Below, one piece after another: positions 22,491 to 24,488 of a stretch of 24,488 nucleotides of DNA. This DNA is from a virus. The notes below the pieces were generated by a model that was not told the DNA's origin, did no database searches, and saw only the letters and a list, made by a program, of their open reading frames with translations. Both the position numbers and the translations under genes were made by a program. The stretch covers positions 1 to 24,488 of the IMG/VR virus record IMGVR_UViG_3300010885_012033; one strand, given 5' to 3'. The stretch's first letter is position 1. Every line of letters begins with the position of its first letter.

Positions 22491-22991
22491 ATGAAAATAC
22501 TAACACTTGACAATGAGCCATTTGATTTAGATCACTTGCCAGAAGAAGTAGATGACATGCGTTTTGCTATCTTGGACAATTCAAATCCGTCCGAAACAGA
22601 TTATCATTACATACCGTTGATCTTTTTAGAAAGTTTTAATGCACCTGCACTAGTGTTACGCATTGGCGAACACAAAGTACGTATGCCGGTGGACTGGCAA
22701 ATCTTGATCGGCGAACCCGACCTAGGAGACCTGGAAGTACTACCACTTACTGCCATTAACGATCGAGGCTTCAAAGCATTTCAGTTTAATCCACTCAGCA
22801 GTTTTAGGCCCAGCTTTCTGGACATAGAAATTGTAGACGTGTACCAAGAAGTGGCCTGGTATGCACCCAAGTTAAAAAATGGGCAACTATTATGTGTGCC
22901 GCTGGGCAACAGTGAAAAACCCGAGTGCGTGTACTTTGTCAAAGACATCAGTCGCAATTGTGAAGTCATAAACTATAATCAGGCTTGGTAG
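22491..22991 (+). CDS. conserved T4-like phage protein of unknown function
   Basis: A 166-aa protein that I associate with marine T4-like phages (cyanophages carry similar proteins), with no known function. It is rich in beta strands and in acidic and aromatic residues, with segments such as MPVDWQILIGEP (62-73), LEVLPLTAINDRGFKAFQFNP (81-101 region) and FLDIEIVDVYQEVAWY. No catalytic motif is evident. It starts with an ATG lacking a Shine-Dalgarno right behind overlapping promoters; a transcript from the upstream -10 would begin at the ATG. A possible internal start is the ATG at 22557. It abuts the next gene (TAGTG overlap), so they form a unit. Confidence 0.75.
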   Translation: MKILTLDNEPFDLDHLPEEVDDMRFAILDNSNPSETDYHYIPLIFLESFNAPALVLRIGEHKVRMPVDWQILIGEPDLGDLEVLPLTAINDRGFKAFQFNPLSSFRPSFLDIEIVDVYQEVAWYAPKLKNGQLLCVPLGNSEKPECVYFVKDISRNCEVINYNQAW

Positions 22992-23437
22992 TGGATAAAC
23001 TCAGCATCAATAACGAAATGGCTGTATTTGATCGCAAGGATCGTAGATTCTACGATAGCTTGACCGATGACGAACGGAAAAAGTTCAGTAACTTTCTTAT
23101 GATTCGTTATGGATCAAGTGTGCAGGGCAACACTATGGAACAGGCAGTATATCTGCTGAGTTGCAATGAAAATCTCAACAAACATTTTTTTGCAATCAAT
23201 CGCCATCCCAGACTGCAATGGTTATGTGCTACTACAGTAAGTCCAGGGTGGGGCACAAAACGCCATCAATGGATTGCTCCCAAGAAAAAAGAAGCTGGTG
23301 CCAGTGGAATTCGCAAACAGTTGGCTGAATTGTATCCTAATATGAAAGATGATGAGATTGCATTAATGGCACAGATCAATACCAAAAAAAACCTAGACGA
23401 ATACGTCAAACAACTAGGGCAAGAAGTTAAGAAATGA
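22991..23437 (+). CDS. conserved T4-like phage protein of unknown function
   Basis: A 148-aa protein of a type I recall from cyanophages and other marine T4-like phages, with the pattern FYDSLTDDERKKFSNFLMIRYGSS, NEN-NKHFFAINRHPRLQWL and SPGWGTKRHQWI in short blocks. It is basic, helical and probably nucleic-acid- or protein-binding. No function is certain; a role in late transcription or replication is possible from its company with uvsW, but I could not support a gp33 assignment. The start is taken as GTG 22991, which overlaps the previous TAG as TAGTG with an agg about 7 nt upstream; an in-frame TTG at 22985 is badly spaced, and the ATG at 23018 is a further alternative. Confidence 0.72.
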   Translation: MDKLSINNEMAVFDRKDRRFYDSLTDDERKKFSNFLMIRYGSSVQGNTMEQAVYLLSCNENLNKHFFAINRHPRLQWLCATTVSPGWGTKRHQWIAPKKKEAGASGIRKQLAELYPNMKDDEIALMAQINTKKNLDEYVKQLGQEVKK

Positions 23438-24162
23438 CAAAATTATTAGTCAATGGGTGCAGTTTTGCTCATACCTGGAAAAACGCCGAAGAGTTAGGGC
23501 ACCGACTAAACTGCAATACCACTGTGAACCTTGGACTGCCTGGGGGTAGCAATGCTCGCACCCTAAGAACCACCGCGGAATATCTATTGCAAAATTCTGA
23601 TGTATCGTTTGTAATTATAATGTTAACTTTTTGGGATCGGCAAGAAGCCCCTTGGGCCCCTCAATCTCAGTTTAATACATACGATAAAAATTGGGTATCA
23701 TATGCTGCTAACGGCGTTACCAATCAACATCGTAAACAAATTAACAAATCCGAAGTTGAGTTCAAATTGCTTAATCAATATATTGTTGATAGATTCAAGT
23801 ATGATTTTGATGACTCTTATATGGATAAATGGCTCATGGATATTATTACTTTTAGTTCCTGGTTGGATTCTTTAAAAATTAACTATTGTATGTTTAATAC
23901 TTGCGATCGTCGATATCAAAAATTTGAAGATAAAAAATTTCAACTAATTGAGAAAAATAACAAAATAATTAATATTAAAAATTTCTTATCTAATGTTTAT
24001 ATTCACAGCCAAGGCGTACCGTGTCCGTCAAACGAGTTGGAGAATTTTAAAAATCAAAAAATTGATTTTGCTCCAGAGTTCATACATTGGGATTACAACG
24101 GCGGAAAAGTTCTTAATGATTTTTTGTATGATTATATTATTGAAAATTGTGTTAAAAAATGA
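23434..24162 (+). CDS. SGNH/GDSL hydrolase-like protein
   Basis: A 242-aa protein with an SGNH-type pattern. NGCSFAHTW (7-15) carries the nucleophile position S10 in block I, LGLPGGSNARTL (33-44) gives the Gly and Asn of the oxyanion region, and FIHWDYNGG near the C-terminus gives a His with a nearby Asp, although the order (H-x-D) differs from the usual D-x-x-H. Such proteins in phages and bacteria are often esterases or acetyltransferase-associated domains acting on glycans. No signal peptide. It overlaps both neighbours by ATGA, and its AT-rich, Asn/Lys-rich C-terminal half contrasts with the preceding genes, suggesting an acquired insertion in a conserved operon. Confidence 0.72.
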   Translation: MTKLLVNGCSFAHTWKNAEELGHRLNCNTTVNLGLPGGSNARTLRTTAEYLLQNSDVSFVIIMLTFWDRQEAPWAPQSQFNTYDKNWVSYAANGVTNQHRKQINKSEVEFKLLNQYIVDRFKYDFDDSYMDKWLMDIITFSSWLDSLKINYCMFNTCDRRYQKFEDKKFQLIEKNNKIINIKNFLSNVYIHSQGVPCPSNELENFKNQKIDFAPEFIHWDYNGGKVLNDFLYDYIIENCVKK

Positions 24163-24488
24163 AATATACCTGTCAGTATTGTAAGAAAGACTTTATCAAA
24201 GAGTCTAGCCTTGCAGTGCATTCATGCGAACCTCGTCGACGCAGACAAGAAAAAGACGAACCCGGTGTCAGACTTGGGTTTCATGCTTATATCAAATTTT
24301 ATGAACTCACACAAGGCAGTGCCCGTCTAAAAACTCACGATGACTTTTGTGAAAGTCCGTATTATCGTGCTTTTGTAAAGTTTGGACGTTATTGTGTAGA
24401 TGTAAAAGCAATCAATCCAGCAAGGTTCACTGAGTGGGTACTAAAGCAAAACAAAAAAATTGATCACTGGTGTAAAGATAGTGTTTAC
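24159..24488 (+). CDS. zinc-finger-like conserved phage protein, truncated by window end
   Basis: The first 110 codons of an ORF that is still open at the window edge. It starts with an ATG in an ATGA overlap with the previous stop. The N-terminus has CQYC (C5, C8), then H21 and C23, a CCHC-type arrangement with C2H2-like spacing, so it probably binds one zinc ion. The rest, with QGSARLKTHDDF, SPYYRAFVKFGRY and INPARFTEWVLKQN, matches a protein I recall as conserved in marine T4-like phages, where it is usually annotated as hypothetical. A DNA-binding or replication-associated role is plausible from the zinc-binding motif and basic RRRR stretch (27-30 region), but not shown. Confidence 0.78.
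   Translation, partial: MKYTCQYCKKDFIKESSLAVHSCEPRRRRQEKDEPGVRLGFHAYIKFYELTQGSARLKTHDDFCESPYYRAFVKFGRYCVDVKAINPARFTEWVLKQNKKIDHWCKDSVY

Noticed and set aside
22991-23437. Assignment as late transcription coactivator gp33
   Set aside because: Position near uvsW is suggestive, but no similarity to the T4 gp33 sequence could be seen, so it is left as unknown.
1-24488. CRISPR array, tRNA genes, insertion sequences
   Set aside because: No repeat-spacer periodicity, no cloverleaf-like intergenic sequence and no transposase or terminal inverted repeats were seen; nearly all of the window is coding.

Overview
The window is part of the genome of a T4-like myovirus (tailed phage, T4 superfamily). The evidence is a set of T4-type recombination and replication proteins: a gp32-like ssDNA-binding protein (8-1003), UvsX (4224-5279), UvsY (6786-7238) and UvsW (20087-21547). 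Several further proteins (5283-5543, 18097-19140, 22491-24488) are of the kind I recall from marine and freshwater T4-like phages such as cyanophages and pelagiphages. Coding density is very high, most junctions are ATGA or TAATG overlaps, and no tRNA, IS element or CRISPR array is visible. The host cannot be identified from the sequence.

Layout. (1) 8-7238: gp32, uvsX and uvsY on the + strand. Interleaved with them are three paralogous radical SAM proteins, each with a SPASM/twitch-like cysteine module N-terminal to the radical SAM core, plus a short SDR, a small acidic protein and an unrecognised protein. (2) 7235-17100: a roughly 9.9-kb accessory island of glycan-type genes. It holds three small class I methyltransferases, an FkbM methyltransferase, a nucleotidyltransferase-cupin fusion, three DxD (GT-A-like) glycosyltransferases and five divergent paralogues of one capsule-synthesis/GT-B-like family. 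Four of these genes (12097-15535) form an inverted minus-strand block with almost no intergenic DNA at either end. (3) 17101-19268: short, separately controlled units. They are a beta-rich, possibly virion/carbohydrate-binding protein with a late-promoter-like motif and its own terminator; a 41-residue membrane peptide and an AAA+ ATPase, each with a consensus sigma70 promoter of near-identical design; and a structured 3' UTR ending in a terminator. (4) 19269-24488: an unknown protein, UvsW, a PRMT-like methyltransferase, two conserved phage proteins of unknown function, an SGNH-like protein and the start of a zinc-finger-like protein cut by the window end.

How the genes may work together. 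gp32, UvsX, UvsY and UvsW form the standard T4 recombination-dependent replication and repair machinery. Wedged between uvsY and uvsW, and among the uvs genes, is a biosynthetic set: radical SAM enzymes, SDR, nucleotidyltransferase-cupin, glycosyltransferases and methyltransferases. It looks able to activate, modify and transfer unusual sugars. Whether the target is the host envelope, a virion protein or something else cannot be read from the sequence. The most unusual items are the three N-twitch radical SAM paralogues, the five-member glycosyltransferase-like family, the nucleotidyltransferase-cupin fusion and the seamless inverted block.
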